From positions 47,130,866-47,194,865 of the forward strand of contig CM060111.1 of NCBI GenBank assembly GCA_030522415.1: 64,000 nt of DNA, read 5' to 3'. A program made the position numbers and the translations under genes. The notes below the pieces were generated by a model. That model saw only the letters and a list, made by a program, of their open reading frames with translations, did no database searches and was not told the DNA's origin. Positions within the stretch are counted from its first letter, which is position 1. Every line of letters starts with the position of its first letter. Source of the stretch: Channallabes apus. Its lineage: Eukaryota > Chordata > Actinopteri > Siluriformes > Clariidae. Shown piece after piece: positions 22,030 to 31,665 of this stretch.

Positions 22030-22430
22030 ATTGAGTGCACTACTCTCTCGCGCGCTTTTAGACTCGTTTTTGCACGCTGAATCTCTCCCTCGTGCGCGCG
22101 ATCTCAAACTCGTTCCTGCGCGCTCAAAATCACTTTTGCCTTCAAGATAATTTATGTTTTTACTCTCTCACTCTTCTGTCCGCTCACTGTCATAAAGCGA
22201 CACACCAACTGCAGCAGCGTTGTGAACTCTGCGACTATTCCAGCCAACCGGAGACTAGACGGCGCCCCACCAGCCAATCAGAGCTAGAGGCGGGCAGATT
22301 CGGATTGTCCGTTCTCTGATTGGCTCCCCAGTTCTCCACTTCTAGTTTGAATTAACGGCTGAAGCTGCATCATCGCGTGCGTTAGTTCGTATCGTTATTA
22401 TTTTATTTTCATCGGCATAAGGTAAATTTA
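22030..22430 (+). promoter_or_regulatory. CpG-rich, promoter-like segment with CCAAT boxes
   Basis: CpG density jumps here (CTCGCGCGC, CGTGCGCGCGATC). Two CCAAT boxes in opposite orientation occur (AGCCAATCAGAGC near 22,273 and TCTGATTGGCTCC near 22,315). Downstream, CATCGGCATAAG|GTAAAT near 22,423 looks like a 5' splice donor. Part of this segment, including one CCAAT box, recurs inverted at 33,225-33,345, so it belongs to repeat family Y. It is possibly the promoter of that element rather than of a host gene. Confidence 0.4.
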
Positions 22431-22561
22431 ACGGTTTTAAATTAAGTACATACTTTAATATATAGTTTATATTGTGTAATGTGTTGTTGTTAATGTGTTA
22501 TGTACTTTGCTTGTGGTATAATGGCTCTGTAGCTCTCGGCCTGTTTTCAGTCTCTGTGTAA

Positions 22562-23635
22562 CAGAATCAACACACCAGGTTTAAACTAATACTGTACCTG
22601 TAGAGTCTAATACTAATGTCTGTCTGTGTTCACACACCAGGTTTAAACTAATACTGTAGCTGTAGAGTCTAATACTAATGTCTGTCTGTGTTCACACACC
22701 AGGTTTAAACTAATACTGTAGCTGTAGAGTCTAATACTAATGTCTGTCTGTGTTCACACACCAGGTTTAAACTAATACTGTAGCTGTAGAGTCTAATACT
22801 AATGTCTGTCTGTGTTCACACACCAGGTTTAAACTAATACTGTAGCTGTAGAGTCTAATACTAATGTCTGTCTGTGTTCACACACCAGGTTTAAACTAAT
22901 ACTGTAGCTGTAGAGTCTAATACTAATGTCTGTCTGTGTTCACACACCAGGTTTAAACTAATACTGTAGCTGTAGAGTCTAATACTAATGTCTGTCTGTG
23001 TTCACACACCAGGTTTAAACTAATACTGTACCTGTAGAGTCTAATACTAATGTCTGTCTGTGTTCACACACCGGGTTTAAACTAATACTGTACCTGTAGA
23101 TTCTAATACTAATGTCTGTCTGTGTTCACACACCAGGTTTAAACTAATACTGTAGCTGTAGATTCTAATACTAATGTCTGTCTGTGTTCACACACCAGGT
23201 TTAAACTAATACTGTAGCTGTAGAGTCTAATACTAATGTCTGTCTGTGTTCACACACCAGGTTTAAACTAATACTGTACCTGTAGATTCTAATACTAATG
23301 TCTGTCTGTGTTCACACACCAGGTTTAAACTAATACTGTACCTGTAGAGTCTAATACTAATGTCTGTCTGTGTTCACACACCAGGTTTAAACTAATACTG
23401 TACCTGTAGATTCTAATACTAATGTCTGTCTGTGTTCACACACCAGGTTTAAACTAATACTGTACCTGTAGATTCTAATACTAATGTCTGTCTGTGTTCA
23501 CACACCGGGTTTAAACTAATACTGTACCTGTAGATTCTAATACTAATGTCTGTCTGTGTTCACACACCAGGTTTAAACTAATACTGTACCTGTAGAGTCT
23601 AATACTAATGTCTGTCTGTGTTCACACACCAGTTT
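22562..23635. repeat. 62-bp minisatellite, ~17 copies
   Basis: The unit begins GTGTTCACACACCAGGTTTA. Seventeen head-to-tail copies vary at a few fixed sites (GTAGCTG/GTACCTG, AGAGTCT/AGATTCT, CCAGG/CCGGG). Copies 2-7 are uniform (AGCTG/GAGTCT), while later copies are mixed. It has no spacers and no reading frame. Confidence 0.97.
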
Positions 23636-23864
23636 ATATTTTAGTTTGTGTGTTTGTGAGACAACCTGATGTTTTGTTGAGCACAAATAAACTATAGTAG
23701 TGCTTTTTTGTAACCTTGTGCAAATTAAATCTGTTGAACTCATGAATAAAATCTGCCTCATAATTACTGATGTAATGTGTTTCAAAAACATGTTATAGTG
23801 TAGAAAATGCATTTAGCGTATCCTAAACACTTAATGTACTGGTAACACATTTGCAGTACAGTAT

Positions 23865-24004
23865 TGTGGGCGGGGCTGTGGTTTGTGACCGTCATGCCTT
23901 GCGGCAGGTGTTCTTTTTGTGTTCACCCTGTTTGGGACGTGTGTTTAGGTTAGTGGCTTCGGCCAAGTTTGAGTCTGTGTACATGTGTGTTATCTCTATG
24001 CGTG
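23865..24004 (+). mobile_element. Element X, copy 2 (left part)
   Basis: TTGTGGGCGGGGC through GGTTAGTGGCTTCGGCCAAG matches copy 1 in inverse orientation. The gypsy element at 24,005-29,146 interrupts it. Its remainder, ending GCTAGCGTCGAAAACGCTC, is at 29,147-29,345. Confidence 0.6.
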
Positions 24005-24387
24005 TGTCATGCACACGCAATCTGCGCCCGGCACTAGGACCCGGAAGTAAGACGGGCGCAAAACCAGGAAGTATAAAAGAGGTAAACAAACGATGGCTTA
24101 CCGCTCAGTCATTGAGTTCGGCCCATGTCAGCTCCAGTTGTCGTTTCAGCAAACCGTGAGTACTCACATGTTGGTTCCGTTGTCTTTTGCTATTGTGTGT
24201 GTATTTCTAGGACGCGGGTTAAATTTGTGTTTTTCCCTTGCTCCGTTTTTGTGAGAGTCCTTAAACTAAATCGCGTGGTTATCCTGCCTGCTCGCTTCTT
24301 TCCGCGTTTGGGTTTATCCTCCACGCTACATTGGGCTAACCGCTAAAGCTACGTCTTCTGGTCACCTCAGGTTAGTCCATCTTGACA
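24005..24387 (+). repeat. 5' LTR of gypsy element
   Basis: 383 bp with TG...CA ends. TATAAAA at 24,072-24,078 places the likely RNA start near 24,103. No AATAAA is present. A GTGAGT donor-like site (24,156) and CACCTCAG acceptor-like site (24,370) lie in the transcribed part. Confidence 0.95.
24072..24078 (+). promoter_or_regulatory. TATA box of gypsy LTR
   Basis: TATAAAA lies 31 bp upstream of the G at 24,103, which begins the 11-nt self-primer complement. The spacing is standard for RNA polymerase II. An identical copy sits in the 3' LTR near 28,831. Confidence 0.75.
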
Positions 24388-24388
24388 G

Positions 24389-24399
24389 AATGACTGAGC
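24389..24399 (+). other. Primer-binding site, self-priming type
   Basis: AATGACTGAGC is the exact reverse complement of GCTCAGTCATT at 24,103-24,113, the predicted 5' end of the element's own RNA. Tf1 of fission yeast and its vertebrate sushi relatives prime reverse transcription with the first 11 nt of their RNA. Here the length is also exactly 11 and the site starts one base after the LTR. No room remains for a tRNA site before gag, and the gag ATG (24,390) lies inside the site. Confidence 0.85.
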
Positions 24400-25439
24400 C
24401 TTCCGCGGTAAACCCAGCGGATTATGCGAGTCTCTGCGACGTTGTAGATCAGCATGCGGCGTTAATCAATCAGCTAACCGGGGATCTCGCTTCCCTCCGC
24501 CGCGAGATCGCTGAGCTCCGGCGGGAGAATACGGATCTCCGCGCGGCTGTTGATGACGTCACTGCTCGATCGCACGCCGCGGAGGCCGCGGCGCCGCATC
24601 CCCCCCCTCCCCCTCCTTCTGATGTTTTTCTTTCTCTACCAGAGAAGTGGAACGGCACGGACGGGAAGTGCAGCGTATTTTTGACAGCTCTCGATCTGGT
24701 GTTTGAGTTTAATGCCACCAAGTACTCCACCGATCGCCTTCGCATTGCTCTTCTCGTTTCGTTGCTAAAAGGGCAGGCAGCAGAGTGGGCCACGGCAGTT
24801 CTCCAGGCGGATACAGACACCGCTCACTCATACAATGAGTTCACCCACCAACTTAAACTAACTTTTGAACATCCAGCGGGCGAGGTGGAGACCGACACCA
24901 GACTTTACCATCTGAGGCAGGGAGGGCTGTCCGTGAGCCGCTATACGGCCGAGTTTCGCACCCTTGCCGTTCAAACAACATGGGGCGATGCAGCGCTCCG
25001 GACATCCTACTACGAGGGACTGGCTTCTCGAATCAAGGACGAACTAGCCGGGCGAGAGCTTCCTGCGACCCTGGAGGGTCTGATCCAGCTCGCCCTCCGG
25101 ATCGACCAGCGCCTCCTCTCTCGCCCGAGGCCAGCCCCTCGCACCCTGCCACCTGCACCCCACTTCGCCGTCACCACTTCACGACCCGCACCCGCCTTCA
25201 CCGTCACCACTCCACGTCCCGCAGACTCCGCCACCTACGCCACCCCAGGACATGTCGGTTCTCCACCTCCTGCCGTGGTTGACACCGGAGCCGGGGAACC
25301 CATGCAACTAGGACGCGCCTCCTTGACCGCTGCAGAACGGGAGAGACGCTTCCGTGAAGGGCTCTGCGCCTATTGCGGGTCAGCCGCACATCACAGGGCA
25401 ACCTGTCCTTTCAGGCCGGGAAACGCCCAGGCCCGGTGA
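24390..25439 (+). CDS. gag: Gag polyprotein of gypsy element
   Basis: 349 residues from ATG 24,390. Residues ~18-62 form a coiled coil ([20 protein letters not shown]). A proline-rich linker follows, then a capsid-like domain at ~78-235 ([43 protein letters not shown]). A Pro/Thr-rich linker leads to one CCHC zinc knuckle at 326-339 ([14 protein letters not shown]). This capsid type is also that of the domesticated PNMA/RTL/PEG10 genes. It assembles the particle that carries the element RNA. The slippery site lies just before the stop and gives access to pol in the -1 frame. The frame is intact. Confidence 0.93.
   Translation: MTEPSAVNPADYASLCDVVDQHAALINQLTGDLASLRREIAELRRENTDLRAAVDDVTARSHAAEAAAPHPPPPPPSDVFLSLPEKWNGTDGKCSVFLTALDLVFEFNATKYSTDRLRIALLVSLLKGQAAEWATAVLQADTDTAHSYNEFTHQLKLTFEHPAGEVETDTRLYHLRQGGLSVSRYTAEFRTLAVQTTWGDAALRTSYYEGLASRIKDELAGRELPATLEGLIQLALRIDQRLLSRPRPAPRTLPPAPHFAVTTSRPAPAFTVTTPRPADSATYATPGHVGSPPPAVVDTGAGEPMQLGRASLTAAERERRFREGLCAYCGSAAHHRATCPFRPGNAQAR
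25418..25424 (+). promoter_or_regulatory. -1 ribosomal frameshift heptamer
   Basis: G GGA AAC lies with GGA and AAC in the gag frame, five codons before the gag stop. Pol is in the -1 frame from here. A possible GC stem starts 7 nt downstream (CCCGG 25,432-25,436 with CCGGG 25,457-25,461), within the usual spacer range. The same heptamer drives frameshifting in PEG10, a mammalian gene derived from a sushi-type element. Confidence 0.8.
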
Positions 25440-28111
25440 GAGAAGAGAGATACTCGCCGGGTCACCTTCGTCTCTCCGCCATCACCACCAATTCCTCCCA
25501 TCTCACGGTTCAGGTACACCTCCAGGTTGGCCACAAACGAGTCCGAAGTGCTGCATTCATCGACTCCGGGGCAGCAGGTAACTTCATTGACTCCGCATAT
25601 GCCAAAACCCTGGGGGTTAAACTCGAGGCGTTATCCCAGCCCGTTCACATCACCTCTGTCGACGGTCGCCCCCTCTCCACCAGCCCAATAAACGCCCGAA
25701 CCGAACCCATCACCGTCTCCATCAACCAACACCATGAAAAGCTAAACTTTTTCGTCACCTCCATCTCCTCACCTCCCATCATCCTTGGACATCCCTGGCT
25801 GCTCCAGCATGACCCTCTCATCTCCTGGACCCAGAACCGGATCCTCCAATGGGGCGCGACCTGCACCGAACTGTGCCTACGGGCAACGGCTGGGACGTGC
25901 TCTAGGGAGTCCGAGGCCCCCGACGTCGACACCAACGCCATCCCAGAGCCGTATCGGGACCTGGCGGAGGTCTTCTGCAAAAGACGAGCTACTCATCTTC
26001 CTCCGCATCGACCCTACGACCTCACCATTGACCTCCAACCCGGTACAGTCCCACCCCGCGGCCACCTCTACTCCCTCACACCTACCGAGACGCAGGCCAT
26101 GGAGGAGTATGTGACCAACGCCCTTCGCCAAGGCACCATCAGGCCCTCCTCCTCACCTGCCGCCGCGGGGTTCTTCTTCGTGAAGAAGCGGGGCGGTGAA
26201 CTTCGTCCATGTGTCGACTATCGGGGGCTAAACAATATAACTATCAAAAACCGACACCCATTGCCTCTTACCAACTCAGCCCTGGACGCCCTCTCTGGCG
26301 CCACCATCTTCACTAAGTTGGACCTTCGGAGCGCCTACAACTTGGTGCGCATCAGGGAGGGCGATGAGTGGAAGACGGCCTTCATCACCCCTACTGGGCA
26401 CTATGAGAATCTCGTCATCCCCTTTGGACTGTGCAATGCCCCCGCCGCCTTCCAACACCTCATTAATGACATCCTTCGCGACATGCTCGGGCGGTGGGCG
26501 TTCGCCTACCTGGACGACATCCTCATCTACTCACGCACCATGGAAGAACATACCCAGCACGTCAGGGCGGTTCTAAAGAGATTACTCGCCCATCAACTGT
26601 ACTGTAAGTTGGAAAAGTGCGCTTTTCACGAGCGCTCCACCACGTTCCTGGGTTTTGTCATCTCGCCCCAGGGTGTGGCCATGGACCCGCAGAAGCTAGA
26701 GGTTGTGCGTCATTGGCCCCTACCCAAGACCCTCAAGCAACTTCAACGGTTTCTCGGGTTTGCGAATTTCTATCGTCGCTTTATCCGGGACTACAGTACA
26801 GTTGCCGCCCCCCTAACCGCTCTGACTCGCCCCTCACCCCTCCCTTTTCACCTCAACCCTGCAGCTGTCTCCTCTTTTAAGTCACTTTGTCACCGCTTCA
26901 CCACAGCACCGATTCTCCTCCATCCAGATGTCAGAAAATCATTCGTTGTGGAGGTGGATGCTTCAGATGTGGGCGCTGGAGCCATCCTCTCACAACGAGG
27001 TCCAGATCAGAAACTACACCCATGTAGTTTCTTCTCCAGAAAATTTGACTCCACTCAGCAGCGATACGGGGTAGGGGACCGCGAGCTGCTGGCCATAAAG
27101 TGGGCTCTGGAGGAGTGGCGTCACTGGCTCCAGGGCGCCAGTGAGCCATTCATAGTCTGGACGGACCACCAAAACCTCATAACCATCAAGAATCTGAACC
27201 AGTTAAACCCACGACAGGCGCGGTGGGCCTTATTTTTCGAAAATTACGATTTCCACCTCTCGTACCGCCCGGGCTCCAAGAACACAAAAGCGGACGCTCT
27301 CTCCCGACAGCTGGAAGTGGACGTTCCCCGGGCGGACCCCGCGCCTGTCCTTCCATCGTCCAGGATCATCGCCCCACTCCAACTAGACCTGGAAACGAGA
27401 GTCCGCCAGGCGCAGGCTACAGAGACCGAACCGGCAGGTGTGCCACCTGGACGACTCTTTGTGCCCGAGAGGATGCGATCAGAAGTCCTCCAGTGGGGTC
27501 ATTCCTCTCCCATCTCAGGACACCCGGGCACTCGACGGACGCTCCAATTCCTCCAACGAGACTTCTGGTGGCCATCCCTCACGAAAGACGTCCAAGAGTT
27601 CGTTCAGGCATGCCCAGTGTGCGCCAGGGCCAAAACCACCAATCAACCAACCCCCGGTGAGCTGCAACCACTCCCAGTTCCTCGACGGCCCTGGACGCAC
27701 ATTGCCGTCGACTTCATCACGGGCCTGCCGGTCTCCGAAGGAAAGGACACCATTCTCACCATCGTCGACCGGTTCTCTAAAGCCGTGCACCTGGTGGCTC
27801 TCGCCGGACTCCCGTCAGCCAAAGAAACAGCAGAGCTGATTTTAGAGCACGTAGTCCGTCTGCATGGGTTCCCCAAGGACATCGTCTCGGACAGAGGGCC
27901 CCAGTTCACAGCCCGGTTCTGGAAAGCCTTCTGCCGTCTGATCGACTCCACCTGCAGTCTCTCATCTGGATATCACCCACAGACTAACGGTCAGACGGAG
28001 CGGACCAACCAACAGCTGGAGCGCTATCTGAGATGTTTCATAGCTGATCGACAGCGCTCATCTGGGCTGAACTGTCACACAACCTCCACACCTCCTCTGC
28101 CACCAACCTAA
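25418..28111 (+). CDS. pol: Pol polyprotein of gypsy element (protease, RT, RNase H, integrase core)
   Basis: It is read after a -1 frameshift. In order: aspartic protease (FIDSGA near 25,556); reverse transcriptase ([22 protein letters not shown], and YLDD at 26,507-26,518); RNase H ([13 protein letters not shown] near 26,947, ADALSRQ near 27,293); integrase zinc finger ([13 protein letters not shown] ... CPVCARA near 27,500-27,630); catalytic D (AVDFITGLP), D (VSDRGPQF) and E (GQTERTNQQ). All catalytic residues are present. The frame then stops at 28,111. A one-base frame change between about 28,050 and 28,110 separates it from the C-terminal part. The family protein would continue without a break. 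Confidence 0.92.
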   Translation, partial: GKRPGPVREERYSPGHLRLSAITTNSSHLTVQVHLQVGHKRVRSAAFIDSGAAGNFIDSAYAKTLGVKLEALSQPVHITSVDGRPLSTSPINARTEPITVSINQHHEKLNFFVTSISSPPIILGHPWLLQHDPLISWTQNRILQWGATCTELCLRATAGTCSRESEAPDVDTNAIPEPYRDLAEVFCKRRATHLPPHRPYDLTIDLQPGTVPPRGHLYSLTPTETQAMEEYVTNALRQGTIRPSSSPAAAGFFFVKKRGGELRPCVDYRGLNNITIKNRHPLPLTNSALDALSGATIFTKLDLRSAYNLVRIREGDEWKTAFITPTGHYENLVIPFGLCNAPAAFQHLINDILRDMLGRWAFAYLDDILIYSRTMEEHTQHVRAVLKRLLAHQLYCKLEKCAFHERSTTFLGFVISPQGVAMDPQKLEVVRHWPLPKTLKQLQRFLGFANFYRRFIRDYSTVAAPLTALTRPSPLPFHLNPAAVSSFKSLCHRFTTAPILLHPDVRKSFVVEVDASDVGAGAILSQRGPDQKLHPCSFFSRKFDSTQQRYGVGDRELLAIKWALEEWRHWLQGASEPFIVWTDHQNLITIKNLNQLNPRQARWALFFENYDFHLSYRPGSKNTKADALSRQLEVDVPRADPAPVLPSSRIIAPLQLDLETRVRQAQATETEPAGVPPGRLFVPERMRSEVLQWGHSSPISGHPGTRRTLQFLQRDFWWPSLTKDVQEFVQACPVCARAKTTNQPTPGELQPLPVPRRPWTHIAVDFITGLPVSEGKDTILTIVDRFSKAVHLVALAGLPSAKETAELILEHVVRLHGFPKDIVSDRGPQFTARFWKAFCRLIDSTCSLSSGYHPQTNGQTERTNQQLERYLRCFIADRQRSSGLNCHTTSTPPLPPT

Positions 28112-28809
28112 GCCCATTTGAGGTATGTTACGGTTTCCAACCTTCGATGTTCAACCACCCAGAACCGGAGGTTGATGTACCGTCCGCCCAACAGTTGGTC
28201 CGCAGATGTCGGCGGCTATGGATTACAACCAACCGGGCCATCCAACGCGCCAACGATCGCTACACCCACCAACACCGCCGTCGACATCCTCCGGGACGAT
28301 TGTACCATGTAGGTGACAAGGTATGGCTTTCTACAAAGAACCTCCACCTTCACATCGAATCAAAAAAACTCTCACCCAGATTTATCGGACCATACCGCAT
28401 CACCCACAGGATTAACCCTGTCACCTACCGGCTCCAGCTGCCTGCGGCGCTCCGGATCCATCCAGTCTTCCACCTGTCCCAGTTCAAGCCCTTCATCACC
28501 TCACCCATGATTCCACCCACCCCCCCAGCTCCTCCTCCCCGGATCATCGACGGCGGTCCCGCCTACACCGTGCGCCGAATCCTCGACTCGCGCCCTCGGG
28601 GCAAAGGTACGCAATACCTGGTGGACTGGGAGGGCTATGGCCCCGAGGAGCGATCTTGGATCCCGGCCCGGTTCATTCTCGACCCGGAGCTAATTCGGGA
28701 CTACCGTCACAGGGTATCCTCCGCCCCAGGACCGTCAGGAGCCAGTCCTGGACAGGGGGGTACTGTCATGCACACGCAATCTGCGCCCGGCACTAGGACC
28801 CGGAAGTAA
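28112..28809 (+). pseudogene. Pol C-terminus: integrase tail and chromodomain (frameshifted)
   Basis: This continues the integrase in another frame: [20 protein letters not shown], the GPY/F-like [18 protein letters not shown], then [12 protein letters not shown] and a chromodomain ([33 protein letters not shown]). Chromodomains guide chromovirus integration toward marked chromatin. The frame ends at 28,809, 46 bp inside the 3' LTR, so the last ~15 residues are LTR-encoded. The upstream frame break means this copy should not make an intact integrase. Confidence 0.9.
28751..28763 (+). other. Polypurine tract of gypsy element
   Basis: GACAGGGGGGTAC directly precedes the 3' LTR. It is the expected priming site for second-strand DNA. 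It also codes for pol residues, since pol runs into the LTR. Confidence 0.7.
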
Positions 28810-29146
28810 GACGGGCGCAAAACCAGGAAGTATAAAAGAGGTAAACAAACGATGGCTTACCGCTCAGTCATTGAGTTCGGCCCATGTCAGCTCCAGTTGT
28901 CGTTTCAGCAAACCGTGAGTACTCACATGTTGGTTCCGTTGTCTTTTGCTATTGTGTGTGTATTTCTAGGACGCGGGTTAAATTTGTGTTTTTCCCTTGC
29001 TCCGTTTTTGTGAGAGTCCTTAAACTAAATCGCGTGGTTATCCTGCCTGCTCGCTTCTTTCCGCGTTTGGGTTTATCCTCCACGCTACATTGGGCTAACC
29101 GCTAAAGCTACGTCTTCTGGTCACCTCAGGTTAGTCCATCTTGACA
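28764..29146 (+). repeat. 3' LTR of gypsy element
   Basis: 383 bp. I found no difference from the 5' LTR in a base-by-base reading. Confidence 0.95.
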
Positions 29147-29194
29147 GCGTGTATGTGCTGCATTCTGCTACCGTTCTCCAGATCTAGCTAATAG

Positions 29195-29195
<1 letters not shown>

Positions 29196-29270
<75 letters not shown>
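29196..29270. repeat. (GT)n microsatellite in element X
   Basis: About 36 uninterrupted GT units at the position where copy 1 of element X has a short GT-rich stretch. Confidence 0.95.
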
Positions 29271-29273
<3 letters not shown>

Positions 29274-29384
29274 TGAGATTACATTGTGTAGCCACTAAAC
29301 TCACTCGTCCTCCAAGTTCCCTGCTAGCGTCGAAAACGCTCCAGTATTATAGAAGTTTGTGTGTACTGTATGATACAATAAATG

Positions 29385-31105
29385 ATTATTCATAATGATA
29401 ATCTGTCTATCGTACAAAAACACGGACACAAATTTAACTCATTTGAAATTGTCTATAGTAACATAAGTGTATTTAAGTATATTAAATCAGCTCAGTCGAT
29501 TCCACTAATTATAATTTACAGACCTCCAGGGCCGTATTCTGCATTTCTTAGTGAATTTGCAGATTTCATCTCAGACCTGGTCATTTCTGTAGACAAAGTG
29601 TTAATTGCTGGAGATTTTAACATTCATTTTGAGAATACAGAAGACCCTCTGAGAACAGCATTTATGTCCATACTGGACTCCGTAGGCGTAAATCAGTGTG
29701 TAGTAGGACCCACTCATAAAGCAGGTCACACTTTAGATTTAGTAATATTCTTCGGATTAATTATAAGAAATGTATTCATAATTCCACTGTCTGAAATTAT
29801 CTCAGATCACTATCTTGTCTCCATTCAAGTGTGTCACAGTGATAATGTACGCACAGCACCGCGCTACCGTATTAAACGTACATTCACATCAACTACCACA
29901 CAGAGTTTTATCAGTAATCTCCCAGAGTTACCAACTTCGATTAGGCCACCGTCTGACCCCACAGAACTCGATCAGGCGACTGAATATTTAGAGTCGACAT
30001 TTCGTTGTACCTCAGATAATGTAGCTCCAGCTAAAAGAAAAATTATTAGAGATAAGAAACTCGCTCCCTGGTATAACGATCACACGCGCACTTTAAAACA
30101 GACTGCTCGGAAATTAGAGCGTAAATGGCGTCAAACTAAATTGTTGGTATTTCAAATAGCATGGAAAGAGAGCATCCTGAACTATAGGAAAGCTCTTAGT
30201 GTAGCTAGATCAACGTATCTCTCCACTCTTATAGAAGAAAATTAAAATAATCCTAGATTTTTATTTAATACCGTAGCCAAATTAACCAGAAATAAGACCA
30301 CTACAGAAATCTCCACAACAACATCATGCAATAGTGAGGACTTCATGAACTTTTTTAATAATAAAATTATAAATATCAGGCATAAAATTGAGGTTTTGAA
30401 ACCGAACAATGTAATTGATACAGATGTTAACCTAGCCATGTCAGATTCAAACCTAGAATACTTTACTCCCCTTGAAGAGAATGAACTAATTTCACTCATC
30501 TCTTCTGCAAATTCATCAACCTATATATTAGATCCTATATACCTGATGAGAAAAACCATCTTACTAAAGTTGAGCAATGTGTGCAGGACATAAGAAATTG
30601 GATGCTAATTAACTTCCTTCTGCTTAATCCGGATAAGACAGAAGTTCTAGTCATAGGACCGCATACAGCTAGAAGTAAAATCTTAGATCACACCGTAACT
30701 TTAGATGGCCTTTCTGTTCCGTCAAGTGCAACAGTAAAAGACCTCGACGTGATTATAGATTCCAGCCTTTCATTTGAAGCTCATGTAGATAATATCACCA
30801 GGATAGCATTCTTTCACCTCAGAAATATCGCCAAGATAAGAAATATATTGTCGCTAAACGATGCAGAAAAACTAGTTCATGCTTTTATCACTTCTAGGTT
30901 GGACTATTGTAATGCCTTACTGTCTGATTGTTCAGTTAGGTGCTTAAACAAGCTTCAGCTAGTCCAGAATGCAGCAGCGAGAGTCCTCACTAGAACCAGA
31001 AGATATGAGCACATCACCCCTATCCTATCTTCACTACATTGGCTCCCTGTGAAATTTCGCATTGATTTTAAAATACTACTCTTGACAGTCTCGGATCGAT
31101 TGATT
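29385..31105 (+). pseudogene. L2-type LINE, internally deleted
   Basis: It starts inside the endonuclease (VIHNDNLSIVQKHGHKF) and keeps IIIYRPPGPYSAFLSEF, IAGDFNIHFEN and EIISDHYLVSIQVCH. There is a stop after TLIEEN (30,243). The frame continues to SDSNLEYFTPLEENELISLI and jumps near 30,535 to the post-RT region ([19 protein letters not shown]), so RT motifs A-C are missing. It ends within coding sequence at KILLLTV near 31,088, without a 3' UTR. Losing both ends is unusual for an L2 and points to rearrangement rather than simple 5' truncation. Confidence 0.88.
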
Positions 31106-31260
31106 TAAGTGCGCACCAAAGTACCGAGATTGCATTCACATCAACGCAAACGAACCGAACCAAGGGACCAAACACGTTTGGTGCGCACCAAATGCTGTAG
31201 GTGTGAAAGCACCCTTAAGTATGCTTTGGCACGCTAGGATTTAATATACTTAGCATACTT
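31106..31260. mobile_element. DNA transposon terminus-like fragment
   Basis: It contains the inverted pair GTGCGCACCAAAGT / TTTGGTGCGCACCAAATG and, on the minus strand, AGGGTGCTTTCACACCTACA, a terminal motif seen in dispersed fish DNA transposons. It is non-coding and the superfamily is uncertain. Confidence 0.4.
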
Positions 31261-31665
31261 TTTTTTTACTTGGGTTTGTTCAATGTTAATGTTTATGAGT
31301 CCACCGTTACTGAACAATAAATGAAATCACTGCATTGGAGTATAAACCACATTATCTGTGAACCATGGTAGTGTTGATGGTTTACTGCATCTAGGACAAT
31401 ATAGGATGACTTGCCATCATTGATGGAACTATGAATTCAGAATTATACTCCTACGGTCCTCCTTTGGAGAGTATCGGGCCGGCACATCCATGCTCAATCG
31501 AGCAGCTGAAACCTGAGTGTGAATATTCAACATGTTTTAAATAATGAGCTGTGAGGCACGAGCAGGATGCAGCATCGCAGTAGCAGCCAATAAAATGTAA
31601 CGCTAATCAATTTGATGCAAACTTTGACGTTGTCATTGGTCTTTTCAACCAATTGATATTAAACA
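31261..31665. other. No gene recognised
   Basis: Unassigned DNA with no supported exon. Confidence 0.35.

Larger units (their letters stand above)
21005..23860 (+). repeat. Unclassified AT-rich repeat (family Y), left copy
   Basis: Segments 21,020-21,150, 21,520-21,710, 21,960-22,160 and 23,655-23,860 each have an inverted counterpart in 32,775-33,715, in the order expected for one element. Shared landmarks are ATCCTCGATAATACACT, AGTATACTAACATCATG, CATTGTACAAATGTACAG, GTAGTCTCAGTATATTATCA and ACTATAGTAGTGC. Later insertions (a SINE, element X, a minisatellite) interrupt it. Confidence 0.8.
24005..29146 (+). mobile_element. Ty3/gypsy retrotransposon, Tf1/sushi-like chromovirus
   Basis: A full-length 5,142-bp element has two 383-bp LTRs (TGTCATG...CTTGACA) that look identical base for base, flanked by the 5-bp target duplication GCGTG (24,000-24,004 and 29,147-29,151). 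The order is LTR, gag, protease, reverse transcriptase, RNase H, integrase, chromodomain, LTR. There is no env frame. GC content and CpG are well above the surroundings. Identical LTRs indicate very recent insertion. One frame break in the integrase region appears to be the only defect. The sushi assignment rests on self-priming, the frameshift site and the chromodomain. Confidence 0.95.

Noticed and set aside
22092..22319. 75-codon frame in the CpG-rich segment
   Set aside because: No homology or splice support; GC-rich DNA gives long chance frames.
22562..23635. CRISPR-like direct repeat array
   Set aside because: The 62-bp units are contiguous with no unique spacers, and the context is vertebrate nuclear DNA.
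24125..24346. 73-residue protein in the LTR, repeated at 28,884-29,105
   Set aside because: It lies in the LTR leader, has no family features, and both copies are simply the two LTRs. Kept only as a possible uORF.
24005..29146. Endogenous retrovirus
   Set aside because: No env frame, a chromodomain after integrase, gypsy-type motif spacing and self-priming instead of a tRNA site.
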